A stretch of DNA of 64,000 nt from Bursaphelenchus xylophilus (Eukaryota > Nematoda > Chromadorea > Rhabditida > Aphelenchoididae), in NCBI GenBank assembly GCA_904066235.2, contig CAJFCV020000006.1, positions 434,001-498,000 on the forward strand, read 5' to 3'. A model generated the notes under the pieces. It made no database searches. It saw only the letters and a list, made by a program, of their open reading frames with translations, and was not told where the DNA came from. The translations under genes were made by a program, and so were the position numbers. Shown here one piece after another: positions 40,201 to 51,800 of the stretch. Numbering within the stretch: position 1 is the first letter of the stretch; each line of letters opens with the position of its first letter.

Positions 40201-40263
40201 GACGTGGCATACACCGTTCGAACCATAATCGAATGAAATTTCAGAATGCGGAGTTTCAGCTTC
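22254..40263 (+). repeat. Satellite B: 160-bp tandem array, about 113 copies
   Basis: Monomers are 160 bp (159 bp where the A-run after TTTAG has six A instead of seven) and nearly identical. A monomer starts AAGTGTTTAG, contains GCGATGTCGGAGTGAAGGG, ACACCGTTCGAACCATAATCG, AATGCGGAGTTTCAGC and ACGCCGGTAGCGAGCG, and ends ATATTGTACTAGAA. It shows no similarity by eye to satellite A or C. The commonest polymorphism is CAGCTACTTT versus CAGCTTCTTT; rarer ones are GAGCGGAAA for GAGCGAAAA and GAGTAAAATT for GAGTCAAATT. On the minus strand the A form creates a TAG stop and the T form removes it. That is why 68- to 121-codon open frames appear over T monomers; they are not genes. Boundaries on both sides are hidden in N runs. 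Confidence 0.97.
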
Positions 40264-40763
40264 NNNNNNNNNNNNNNNNNNNNNNNNNNNNNNNNNNNNN
40301 NNNNNNNNNNNNNNNNNNNNNNNNNNNNNNNNNNNNNNNNNNNNNNNNNNNNNNNNNNNNNNNNNNNNNNNNNNNNNNNNNNNNNNNNNNNNNNNNNNNN
40401 NNNNNNNNNNNNNNNNNNNNNNNNNNNNNNNNNNNNNNNNNNNNNNNNNNNNNNNNNNNNNNNNNNNNNNNNNNNNNNNNNNNNNNNNNNNNNNNNNNNN
40501 NNNNNNNNNNNNNNNNNNNNNNNNNNNNNNNNNNNNNNNNNNNNNNNNNNNNNNNNNNNNNNNNNNNNNNNNNNNNNNNNNNNNNNNNNNNNNNNNNNNN
40601 NNNNNNNNNNNNNNNNNNNNNNNNNNNNNNNNNNNNNNNNNNNNNNNNNNNNNNNNNNNNNNNNNNNNNNNNNNNNNNNNNNNNNNNNNNNNNNNNNNNN
40701 NNNNNNNNNNNNNNNNNNNNNNNNNNNNNNNNNNNNNNNNNNNNNNNNNNNNNNNNNNNNNNN
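40264..40763. other. Assembly gap (N) between satellites B and C
   Basis: This is exactly 500 unknown bases, so it may be a placeholder of fixed size. The change from satellite B to satellite C is hidden here. Confidence 1.
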
Positions 40764-43700
40764 AAACCTGGTGAAATTTTAAGTTTTTTGAGCTGGTGTA
40801 AAAGCTGGTGCAAAACCTGGTGCAATTTTAAGTTTTTTGAGCTGGTGTAAAAGCTGGTGCAAAACCTGGTGCGATTTTAAGTTTTTTGAGCTGGTGCAAA
40901 AGCTGGTGCAAAACCTGGTGCAATTTTAAGTTTTTTGAGCTGGTGTAAAAGCTGGTGCAAAACCTGGTGCAATTTTAAGTTTTTTGAGCTGGTGTAAAAG
41001 CTGGTGCAAAACCTGGTGCGATTTTAAGTTTTTTGAGCTGGTGTAAAAGCTGGTGCAAAACCTGGTGCAAAACCTGGTGCGAAAGCTGGTGCAAAACCTG
41101 GTGCGATTTTAAGTTTTTTGAGCTGGTGTAAAAGCTGGTGCAAAACCTGGTGCAATTTTAAGTTTTTTGAGCTGGTGTAAAAGCTGGTGCAAAACCTGGT
41201 GCGATTTTAAGTTTTTTGAGCTGGTGTAAAAGCTGGTGCAAAACCTGGTGCGAAAGCTGGTGCAAAACCTGGTGCGATTTTAAGTTTTTTGAGCTGGTGT
41301 AAAAGCTGGTGCAAAACCTGGTGCGAAAGCTGGTGCAAAACCTGGTGCAATTTTAAGTTTTTTGAGCTGGTGTAAAAGCTGGTGCAAAACCTGGTGCGAT
41401 TTTAAGTTTTTTGAGCTGGTGTAAAAGCTGGTGCAAAACCTGGTGCGAAAGCTGGTGCAAAACCTGGTGCGATTTTAAGTTTTTTGAGCTGGTGTAAAAG
41501 CTGGTGCAAAACCTGGTGCGAAAGCTGGTGCAAAACCTGGTGCGAAAGCTGGTGCAAAACCTGGTGCGAAAGCTGGTGCAAAACCTGGTGCGATTTTAAG
41601 TTTTTTGAGCTGATGTAAAAGCTGGTGCAAAACCTGGTGCGATTTTAAGTTTTTTGAGCTGGTGTAAAAGCTGGTGCAAAACCTGGTGCAATTTTAAGTT
41701 TTTTGAGCTGGTGTAAAAGCTGGTGCAAAACCTGGTGCGATTTTAAGTTTTTTGAGCTGGTGTAAAAGCTGGTGCAAAACCTGGTGCAATTTTAAGTTTT
41801 TTGAGCTGGTGTAAAAGCTGGTGCAAAACCTGGTGCGATTTTAAGTTTTTTGAGCTGGTGTAAAAGCTGGTGCAAAACCTGGTGCGATTTTAAGTTTTTT
41901 GAGCTGATGTAAAAGCTGGTGCAAAACCTGGTGCGATTTTAAGTTTTTTGAGCTGATGTAAAAGCTGGTGCAAAACCTGGTGCAATTTTAAGTTTTTTGA
42001 GCTGGTGTAAAAGCTGGTGCAAAACCTGGTGCAATTTTAAGTTTTTTGAGCTGGTGTAAAAGCTGGTGCAAAACCTGGTGCGATTTTAAGTTTTTTGAGC
42101 TGGTGTAAAAGCTGGTGCAAAACCTGGTGCGATTTTAAGTTTTTTGAGCTGGTGTAAAAGCTGGTGCAAAACCTGGTGCGATTTTAAGTTTTTTGAGCTG
42201 GTGTAAAAGCTGGTGCAAAACCTGGTGCAATTTTAAGTTTTTTGAGCTGATGTAAAAGCTGGTGCAAAACCTGGTGCGAAAGCTGGTGCAAAACCTGGTG
42301 CAATTTTACGTTTTTTGAGCTGGTGTAAAAGCTGGTGCAAAACCTGGTGCAAAAGCTGGTGCAAAACCTGGTGCGAAAGCTGGTGCAAAACCTGGTGCGA
42401 TTTTAAGTTTTTTGAGCTGGTGCAAAACCTGGTGCGATTTTAAGTTTTTTGAGCTGGTGTAAAAGCTGGTGCAAAACCTGGTGCAAAACCTGGTGCGAAA
42501 GCTGGTGCAAAACCTGGTGCGATTTTAAGTTTTTTGAGCTGGTGCAAAACCTGGTGCAAAACCTGGTGCAAAACCTGGTGCGAAAGCTGGTGCAAAACCT
42601 GGTGCAATTTTAAGTTTTTTGAGCTGGTGTAAAAGCTGGTGCAAAACCTGGTGCGATTTTAAGTTTTTTGAGCTGGTGTAAAAGCTGGTGCAAAACCTGG
42701 TGCGATTTTAAGTTTTTTGAGCTGGTGTAAAAGCTGGTGCAAAACCTGGTGCGATTTTAAGTTTTTTGAGCTGGTGTAAAAGCTGGTGCAAAACCTGGTG
42801 CGATTTTAAGTTTTTTGAGCTGTTGTAAAAGCTGGTGCAAAACCTGGTGCGATTTTAAGTTTTTTGAGCTGGTGCAAAAGCTGGTGCAAAACCTGGTGCA
42901 ATTTTAAGTTTTTTTGAGCTGGTGTAAAAGCTGGTGCAAAACCTGGTGCAATTTTAAGTTTTTTGAGCTGGTGTAAAAGCTGGTGCAAAACCTGGTGCGA
43001 TTTTAAGTTTTTTGAGCTGGTGTAAAAGCTGGTGCAAAACCTGGTGCGATTTTAAGTTCTTTGAGCTGGTGTAAAAGCTGGTGCAAAACCTGGTGCGATT
43101 TTAAGTTTTTTGAGCTGGTGCAAAACCTGGTGCGAAAGCTGGTGCAAAACCTGGTGCAAAACCTGGTGCAAAACCTGGTGCAAAAGCTGGTGCAAAACCT
43201 GGTGCGAAAGCTGGTGCAAAACCTGGTGCAAAACCTGGTGCAAAACCTGGTGCAAAAGCTGGTGCAAAACCTGGTGCGAAAGCTGGTGCAAAACCTGGTG
43301 CGATTTTAAGTTTTTTGAGCTGGTGTAAAAGCTGGTGCAAAACCTGGTGCGAAAGCTGGTGCAAAACCTGGTGCGAAAGCTGGTGCAAAACCTGGTGCGA
43401 AAGCTGGTGCAAAACCTGGTGCGATTTTAAGTTTTTTGAGCTGGTGTAAAAGCTGGTGCAAAACCTGGTGCGAAAGCTGGTGCAAAACCTGGTGCGAAAG
43501 CTGGTGCAAAACCTGGTGCGAAAGCTGGTGCAAAACCTGGTGCGATTTTAAGTTTTTTGAGCTGATGTAAAAGCTGGTGCAAAACCTGGTGCGATTTTAA
43601 GTTTTTTGAGCTGATGTAAAAGCTGGTGCAAAACCTGGTGCGATTTTAAGTTTTTTGAGCTGGTGTAAAAGCTGGTGCAAAACCTGGTGCAATTTTAAGT

Positions 43701-45513
43701 TTTTTGAGCTGGTGTAAAAGCTGGTGCAAAACCTGGTGCGATTTTAAGTTTTTTGAGCTGGTGTAAAAGCTGGTGCAAAACCTGGTGCAATTTTAAGTTT
43801 TTTGAGCTGGTGTAAAAGCTGGTGCAAAACCTGGTGCGATTTTAAGTTTTTTGAGCTGGTGTAAAAGCTGGTGCAAAACCTGGTGCGATTTTAAGTTTTT
43901 TGAGCTGATGTAAAAGCTGGTGCAAAACCTGGTGCGATTTTAAGTTTTTTGAGCTGATGTAAAAGCTGGTGCAAAACCTGGTGCAATTTTAAGTTTTTTG
44001 AGCTGGTGTAAAAGCTGGTGCAAAACCTGGTGCAATTTTAAGTTTTTTGAGCTGGTGTAAAAGCTGGTGCAAAACCTGGTGCGATTTTAAGTTTTTTGAG
44101 CTGGTGTAAAAGCTGGTGCAAAACCTGGTGCGATTTTAAGTTTTTTGAGCTGGTGTAAAAGCTGGTGCAAAACCTGGTGCGATTTTAAGTTTTTTGAGCT
44201 GGTGTAAAAGCTGGTGCAAAACCTGGTGCAATTTTAAGTTTTTTGAGCTGATGTAAAAGCTGGTGCAAAACCTGGTGCGAAAGCTGGTGCAAAACCTGGT
44301 GCAATTTTACGTTTTTTGAGCTGGTGTAAAAGCTGGTGCAAAACCTGGTGCAAAAGCTGGTGCAAAACCTGGTGCGAAAGCTGGTGCAAAACCTGGTGCG
44401 ATTTTAAGTTTTTTGAGCTGGTGCAAAACCTGGTGCGATTTTAAGTTTTTTGAGCTGGTGTAAAAGCTGGTGCAAAACCTGGTGCAAAACCTGGTGCGAA
44501 AGCTGGTGCAAAACCTGGTGCGATTTTAAGTTTTTTGAGCTGGTGCAAAACCTGGTGCAAAACCTGGTGCAAAACCTGGTGCGAAAGCTGGTGCAAAACC
44601 TGGTGCAATTTTAAGTTTTTTGAGCTGGTGTAAAAGCTGGTGCAAAACCTGGTGCGATTTTAAGTTTTTTGAGCTGGTGTAAAAGCTGGTGCAAAACCTG
44701 GTGCGATTTTAAGTTTTTTGAGCTGGTGTAAAAGCTGGTGCAAAACCTGGTGCGATTTTAAGTTTTTTGAGCTGGTGTAAAAGCTGGTGCAAAACCTGGT
44801 GCGATTTTAAGTTTTTTGAGCTGTTGTAAAAGCTGGTGCAAAACCTGGTGCGATTTTAAGTTTTTTGAGCTGGTGCAAAAGCTGGTGCAAAACCTGGTGC
44901 AATTTTAAGTTTTTTTGAGCTGGTGTAAAAGCTGGTGCAAAACCTGGTGCAATTTTAAGTTTTTTGAGCTGGTGTAAAAGCTGGTGCAAAACCTGGTGCG
45001 ATTTTAAGTTTTTTGAGCTGGTGTAAAAGCTGGTGCAAAACCTGGTGCGATTTTAAGTTCTTTGAGCTGGTGTAAAAGCTGGTGCAAAACCTGGTGCGAT
45101 TTTAAGTTTTTTGAGCTGGTGCAAAACCTGGTGCGAAAGCTGGTGCAAAACCTGGTGCAAAACCTGGTGCAAAACCTGGTGCAAAAGCTGGTGCAAAACC
45201 TGGTGCGAAAGCTGGTGCAAAACCTGGTGCAAAACCTGGTGCAAAACCTGGTGCAAAAGCTGGTGCAAAACCTGGTGCGAAAGCTGGTGCAAAACCTGGT
45301 GCGATTTTAAGTTTTTTGAGCTGGTGCAAAAGCTGGTGCAAAACCTGGTGCGATAGCTGGTGCAAAACCTGGTGCGAAAGCTGGTGCAAAACCTGGTGCG
45401 AAAGCTGGTGCAAAACCTGGTGCGAAAGCTGGTGCAAAACCTGGTGCGAAAGCTGGTGCAAAACCTGGTGCGATTTTAAGTTTTTTGAGCTGGTGCAAAA
45501 GCTGGTGCAAAAG

Positions 45514-45896
45514 TAGGACCAGGCACACCCCAGCCGCAATACCAACCCATTCTCCGTGCAATTCGCCGCCATTCAGCCAGAACGTCCAGCCTTTGCCTGC
45601 GTCCCGCCACGAATAACTCGACTGCTAAATTGGCATTCTGCACCGACCGGTCATTGGGACAGTTCAATTGGAATATTCTGATCACTCTTTTGGTTGTTTT
45701 GGAGACGGACGGTCGACCCTTTTCGTCGTCCTCACCCTGTTTGCTATTTTGTGTGATTCTACCCTATTGTTGGCGATTTGACAGATAAATACCTCAGTGA
45801 TCTTGTCCTCGCTTTATTTGAGTATCACCCGGGTCGTTATCCCGTAATATACTCCTTAGAGACCTTACCCCGTTGATGGTTTAAAAGGCTCTACTC
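45514..45896. other. Non-repeat insert in satellite C, copy 1
   Basis: This is 383 bp of mixed-composition DNA (GTAGGACCAGGC ... GGCTCTACTC) between perfect 12-bp repeats. Removing it restores ...GCTGGTGC-AAAACCTGGTGC, so it looks like an insertion, possibly with a short AAAA repeat at the borders. The ends have a weak 8-bp imperfect inverted match (GTAGGACC / GGCTCTAC). It stays open for about 90 codons on the + strand (from the repeat border to a stop near 45782) and for about 60 codons on the minus strand from an ATG at 45685. I recognise neither reading, so I assign no gene. The second copy at 53590-53972 is identical by eye. Confidence 0.85.
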
Positions 45897-48800
45897 AAAA
45901 CCTGGTGCGAAAGCTGGTGCAAAACCTGGTGCGAAAGCTGGTGCAAAACCTGGTGCGAAAGCTGGTGCAAAACCTGGTGCGAAAGCTGGTGCAAAACCTG
46001 GTGCGAAAGCTGGTGCAAAACCTGGTGCGAAAGCTGGTGCAAAACCTGGTGCGATTTTAAGTTTTTTGAGCTGGTGCAAAAGCTGGTGCAAAACCTGGTG
46101 CAATTTTAAGTTTTTTGAGCTGGTGTAAAAGCTGGTGCAAAACCTGGTGCAATTTTGAGTTTTTTGAGCTGGTGTAAAAGCTGGTGCAAAACCTGGTGCG
46201 ATTTTAAGTTTTTTGAGCTGGTGTAAAAGCTGGTGCAAAACCTGGTGCGATTTTAAGTTTTTTGAGCTGGTGTAAAAGCTGGTGCAAAACCTGGTGCGAT
46301 TTTAAGTTTTTTGAGCTGGTGTAAAAGCTGGTGCAAAACCTGGTGCGATTTTAAGTGTGCAAAACCTGGTGCAATTTTAAGTTTTTGAGCTGGTGTAAAA
46401 GCTGGTGCAAAACCTGGTGCGATTTTAAGTTTTTGAGCTGGTGTAAAAGCTGGTGCAAAACCTGGTGCGATTTTAAGTTTTTTGAGCTGGTGTAAAAGCT
46501 GGTGCAAAACCTGGTGCGATTTTAAGTTTTTTGAGCTGGTGTAAAAGCTGGTGCAAAACCTGGTGCAATTTTAAGTTTTTTGAGCTGATGTAAAAGCTGG
46601 TGCAAAACCTGGTGCGAAAGCTGGTGCAAAACCTGGTGCAATTTTACGTTTTTTGAGCTGGTGTAAAAGCTGGTGCAAAACCTGGTGCAAAAGCTGGTGC
46701 AAAACCTGGTGCGAAAGCTGGTGCAAAACCTGGTGCGATTTTAAGTTTTTTGAGCTGGTGCAAAACCTGGTGCGATTTTAAGTTTTTTGAGCTGGTGTAA
46801 AAGCTGGTGCAAAACCTGGTGCAAAACCTGGTGCGAAAGCTGGTGCAAAACCTGGTGCGATTTTAAGTTTTTTGAGCTGGTGCAAAACCTGGTGCAAAAC
46901 CTGGTGCAAAACCTGGTGCGAAAGCTGGTGCAAAACCTGGTGCAATTTTAAGTTTTTTGAGCTGGTGTAAAAGCTGGTGCAAAACCTGGTGCAATTTTAA
47001 GTTTTTTGAGCTGGTGTAAAAGCTGGTGCAAAACCTGGTGCGATTTTAAGTTTTTTGAGCTGGTGTAAAAGCTGGTGCAAAACCTGGTGCGATTTTAAGT
47101 TTTTGAGCTGGTGTAAAAGCTGGTGCAAAACCTGGTGCGATTTTAAGTTTTTTGAGCTGTTGTAAAAGCTGGTGCAAAACCTGGTGCGATTTTAAGTTTT
47201 TTGAGCTGGTGCAAAAGCTGGTGCAAAACCTGGTGCAATTTTAAGATTTTTTGAGCTGGTGTAAAAGCTGGTGCAAAACCTGGTGCAATTTTAAGTTTTT
47301 GAGCTGGTGTAAAAGCTGGTGCAAAACCTGGTGCGATTTTAAGTTGTTTGAGCTGGTGTAAAAGCTGGTGCAAAACCTGGTGCGATTTTAAGTTCTTTGA
47401 GCTGGTGTAAAAGCTGGTGCAAAACCTGGTGCGATTTTAAGTTTTTTGAGCTGGTGCAAAACCTGGTGCGAAAGCTGGTGCAAAACCTGGTGCAAAACCT
47501 GGTGCAAAACCTGGTGCAAAAGCTGGTGCAAAACCTGGTGCGAAAGCTGGTGCAAAACCTGGTGCGAAAGCTGGTGCAAAACCTGGTGCGAAAGCTGGTG
47601 CAAAACCTGGTGCGATTTTAAGTTTTTTGAGCTGATGTAAAAGCTGGTGCAAAACCTGGTGCGATTTTAAGTTTTTTGAGCTGATGTAAAAGCTGGTGCA
47701 AAACCTGGTGCGATTTTAAGTTTTTTGAGCTGGTGTAAAAGCTGGTGCAAAACCTGGTGCAATTTTAAGTTTTTTGAGCTGGTGTAAAAGCTGGTGCAAA
47801 ACCTGGTGCGATTTTAAGTTTTTTGAGCTGGTGTAAAAGCTGGTGCAAAACCTGGTGCAATTTTAAGTTTTTTGAGCTGGTGTAAAAGCTGGTGCAAAAC
47901 CTGGTGCGATTTTAAGTTTTTTGAGCTGGTGTAAAAGCTGGTGCAAAACCTGGTGCGATTTTAAGTTTTTTGAGCTGATGTAAAAGCTGGTGCAAAACCT
48001 GGTGCGATTTTAAGTTTTTTGAGCTGATGTAAAAGCTGGTGCAAAACCTGGTGCAATTTTAAGTTTTTTGAGCTGGTGTAAAAGCTGGTGCAAAACCTGG
48101 TGCAATTTTAAGTTTTTTGAGCTGGTGTAAAAGCTGGTGCAAAACCTGGTGCGATTTTAAGTTTTTTGAGCTGGTGTAAAAGCTGGTGCAAAACCTGGTG
48201 CGATTTTAAGTTTTTTGAGCTGGTGTAAAAGCTGGTGCAAAACCTGGTGCGATTTTAAGTTTTTTGAGCTGGTGTAAAAGCTGGTGCAAAACCTGGTGCA
48301 ATTTTAAGTTTTTTGAGCTGATGTAAAAGCTGGTGCAAAACCTGGTGCGAAAGCTGGTGCAAAACCTGGTGCAATTTTACGTTTTTTGAGCTGGTGTAAA
48401 AGCTGGTGCAAAACCTGGTGCAAAAGCTGGTGCAAAACCTGGTGCGAAAGCTGGTGCAAAACCTGGTGCGATTTTAAGTTTTTTGAGCTGGTGCAAAACC
48501 TGGTGCGATTTTAAGTTTTTTGAGCTGGTGTAAAAGCTGGTGCAAAACCTGGTGCAAAACCTGGTGCGAAAGCTGGTGCAAAACCTGGTGCGATTTTAAG
48601 TTTTTTGAGCTGGTGCAAAACCTGGTGCAAAACCTGGTGCAAAACCTGGTGCGAAAGCTGGTGCAAAACCTGGTGCAATTTTAAGTTTTTTGAGCTGGTG
48701 TAAAAGCTGGTGCAAAACCTGGTGCGATTTTAAGTTTTTTGAGCTGGTGTAAAAGCTGGTGCAAAACCTGGTGCGATTTTAAGTTTTTTGAGCTGGTGTA

Positions 48801-51800
48801 AAAGCTGGTGCAAAACCTGGTGCGATTTTAAGTTTTTTGAGCTGGTGTAAAAGCTGGTGCAAAACCTGGTGCGATTTTAAGTTTTTTGAGCTGTTGTAAA
48901 AGCTGGTGCAAAACCTGGTGCGATTTTAAGTTTTTTGAGCTGGTGCAAAAGCTGGTGCAAAACCTGGTGCAATTTTAAGTTTTTTGAGCTGGTGTAAAAG
49001 CTGGTGCAAAACCTGGTGCAATTTTAAGTTTTTTGAGCTGGTGTAAAAGCTGGTGCAAAACCTGGTGCGATTTTAAGTTTTTTGAGCTGGTGTAAAAGCT
49101 GGTGCAAAACCTGGTGCGATTTTAAGTTCTTTGAGCTGGTGTAAAAGCTGGTGCAAAACCTGGTGCGATTTTAAGTTTTTTGAGCTGGTGTAAAAGCTGG
49201 TGCGAAACCTGGTGCAAAACCTGGTGCAAAACCTGGTGCAAAACCTGGTGCAAAAGCTGGTGCAAAACCTGGTGCGAAAGCTGGTGCAAAACCTGGTGCA
49301 ATTTTAAGTTTTTGAGCTGGTGTAAAAGCTGGTGCAAAACCTGGTGCGAAAGCTGGTGCAAAACCTGGTGCGATTTTAAGTTTTTTGAGCTGGTGTAAAA
49401 GCTGGTGCAAAACCTGGTGCGATTTTAAGTTTTGTGAAAGCTGGTGCAAAAGCTGGTGCAAAACCTGGTGCGAAAGCTGGTGCAAAACCTGGTGCGATTT
49501 TAAGTTTTTTGAGCTGGTGTAAAAGCTGGTGCAAAACCTGGTGCGAAAGCTGGTGCAAAACCTGGTGCGAAAGCTGGTGCAAAACCTGGTGCGAAAGCTG
49601 GTGCAAAACCTGGTGCGATTTTAAGTTTTTTGAGCTGATGTAAAAGCTGGTGCAAAACCTGGTGCGATTTTAAGTTTTTTGAGCTGATGTAAAAGCTGGT
49701 GCAAAACCTGGTGCGATTTTAAGTTTTTTGAGCTGGTGTAAAAGCTGGTGCAAAACCTGGTGCAATTTTAAGTTTTTTGAGCTGGTGTAAAAGCTGGTGC
49801 AAAACCTGGTGCGATTTTAAGTTTTTTGAGCTGGTGTAAAAGCTGGTGCAAAACCTGGTGCAATTTTAAGTTTTTTGAGCTGGTGTAAAAGCTGGTGCAA
49901 AACCTGGTGCGATTTTAAGTTTTTTGAGCTGGTGTAAAAGCTGGTGCAAAACCTGGTGCGATTTTAAGTTTTTTGAGCTGATGTAAAAGCTGGTGCAAAA
50001 CCTGGTGCGATTTTAAGTTTTTTGAGCTGATGTAAAAGCTGGTGCAAAACCTGGTGCAATTTTAAGTTTTTTGAGCTGGTGTAAAAGCTGGTGCAAAACC
50101 TGGTGCAATTTTAAGTTTTTTGAGCTGGTGTAAAAGCTGGTGCAAAACCTGGTGCGATTTTAAGTTTTTTGAGCTGGTGTAAAAGCTGGTGCAAAACCTG
50201 GTGCGATTTTAAGTTTTTTGAGCTGGTGTAAAAGCTGGTGCAAAACCTGGTGCGATTTTAAGTTTTTTGAGCTGGTGTAAAAGCTGGTGCAAAACCTGGT
50301 GCAATTTTAAGTTTTTTGAGCTGATGTAAAAGCTGGTGCAAAACCTGGTGCGAAAGCTGGTGCAAAACCTGGTGCAATTTTACGTTTTTGAGCTGGTGTA
50401 AAAGCTGGTGCAAAACCTGGTGCAAAAGCTGGTGCAAAACCTGGTGCGAAAGCTGGTGCAAAACCTGGTGCGATTTTAAGTTTTTTGAGCTGGTGCAAAA
50501 CCTGGTGCGATTTTAAGTTTTTTGAGCTGGTGTAAAAGCTGGTGCAAAACCTGGTGCAAAACCTGGTGCGAAAGCTGGTGCAAAACCTGGTGCGATTTTA
50601 AGTTTTTTGAGCTGGTGCAAAACCTGGTGCAAAACCTGGTGCAAAACCTGGTGCGAAAGCTGGTGCAAAACCTGGTGCAATTTTAAGTTTTTTGAGCTGG
50701 TGTAAAAGCTGGTGCAAAACCTGGTGCGATTTTAAGTTTTTTGAGCTGGTGTAAAAGCTGGTGCAAAACCTGGTGCGATTTTAAGTTTTTTGAGCTGGTG
50801 TAAAAGCTGGTGCAAAACCTGGTGCGATTTTAAGTTTTTTGAGCTGGTGTAAAAGCTGGTGCAAAACCTGGTGCGATTTTAAGTTTTTTGAGCTGTTGTA
50901 AAAGCTGGTGCAAAACCTGGTGCGATTTTAAGTTTTTTGAGCTGGTGCAAAAGCTGGTGCAAAACCTGGTGCAATTTTAAGTTTTTTTGAGCTGGTGTAA
51001 AAGCTGGTGCAAAACCTGGTGCAATTTTAAGTTTTTTGAGCTGGTGTAAAAGCTGGTGCAAAACCTGGTGCGATTTTAAGTTTTTTGAGCTGGTGTAAAA
51101 GCTGGTGCAAAACCTGGTGCGATTTTAAGTTCTTTGAGCTGGTGTAAAAGCTGGTGCAAAACCTGGTGCGATTTTAAGTTTTTTGAGCTGGTGCAAAACC
51201 TGGTGCGAAAGCTGGTGCAAAACCTGGTGCAAAACCTGGTGCAAAACCTGGTGCAAAAGCTGGTGCAAAACCTGGTGCGAAAGCTGGTGCAAAACCTGGT
51301 GCAAAACCTGGTGCAAAACCTGGTGCGAAAGCTGGTGCAAAACCTGGTGCGATTTTAAGTTTTTTGAGCTGATGTAAAAGCTGGTGCAAAACCTGGTGCG
51401 ATTTTAAGTTTTTTGAGCTGATGTAAAAGCTGGTGCAAAACCTGGTGCGATTTTAAGTTTTTTGAGCTGGTGTAAAAGCTGGTGCAAAACCTGGTGCAAT
51501 TTTAAGTTTTTTGAGCTGGTGTAAAAGCTGGTGCAAAACCTGGTGCGATTTTAAGTTTTTTGAGCTGGTGTAAAAGCTGGTGCAAAACCTGGTGCAATTT
51601 TAAGTTTTTTGAGCTGGTGTAAAAGCTGGTGCAAAACCTGGTGCGATTTTAAGTTTTTTGAGCTGGTGTAAAAGCTGGTGCAAAACCTGGTGCGATTTTA
51701 AGTTTTTTGAGCTGATGTAAAAGCTGGTGCAAAACCTGGTGCGATTTTAAGTTTTTTGAGCTGATGTAAAAGCTGGTGCAAAACCTGGTGCAATTTTAAG

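Noticed and set aside
22420..40226. 68- to 121-codon minus-strand open frames in satellite B
   Set aside because: They exist only where the CAGCTT variant removes a TAG; they are repeat artefacts.
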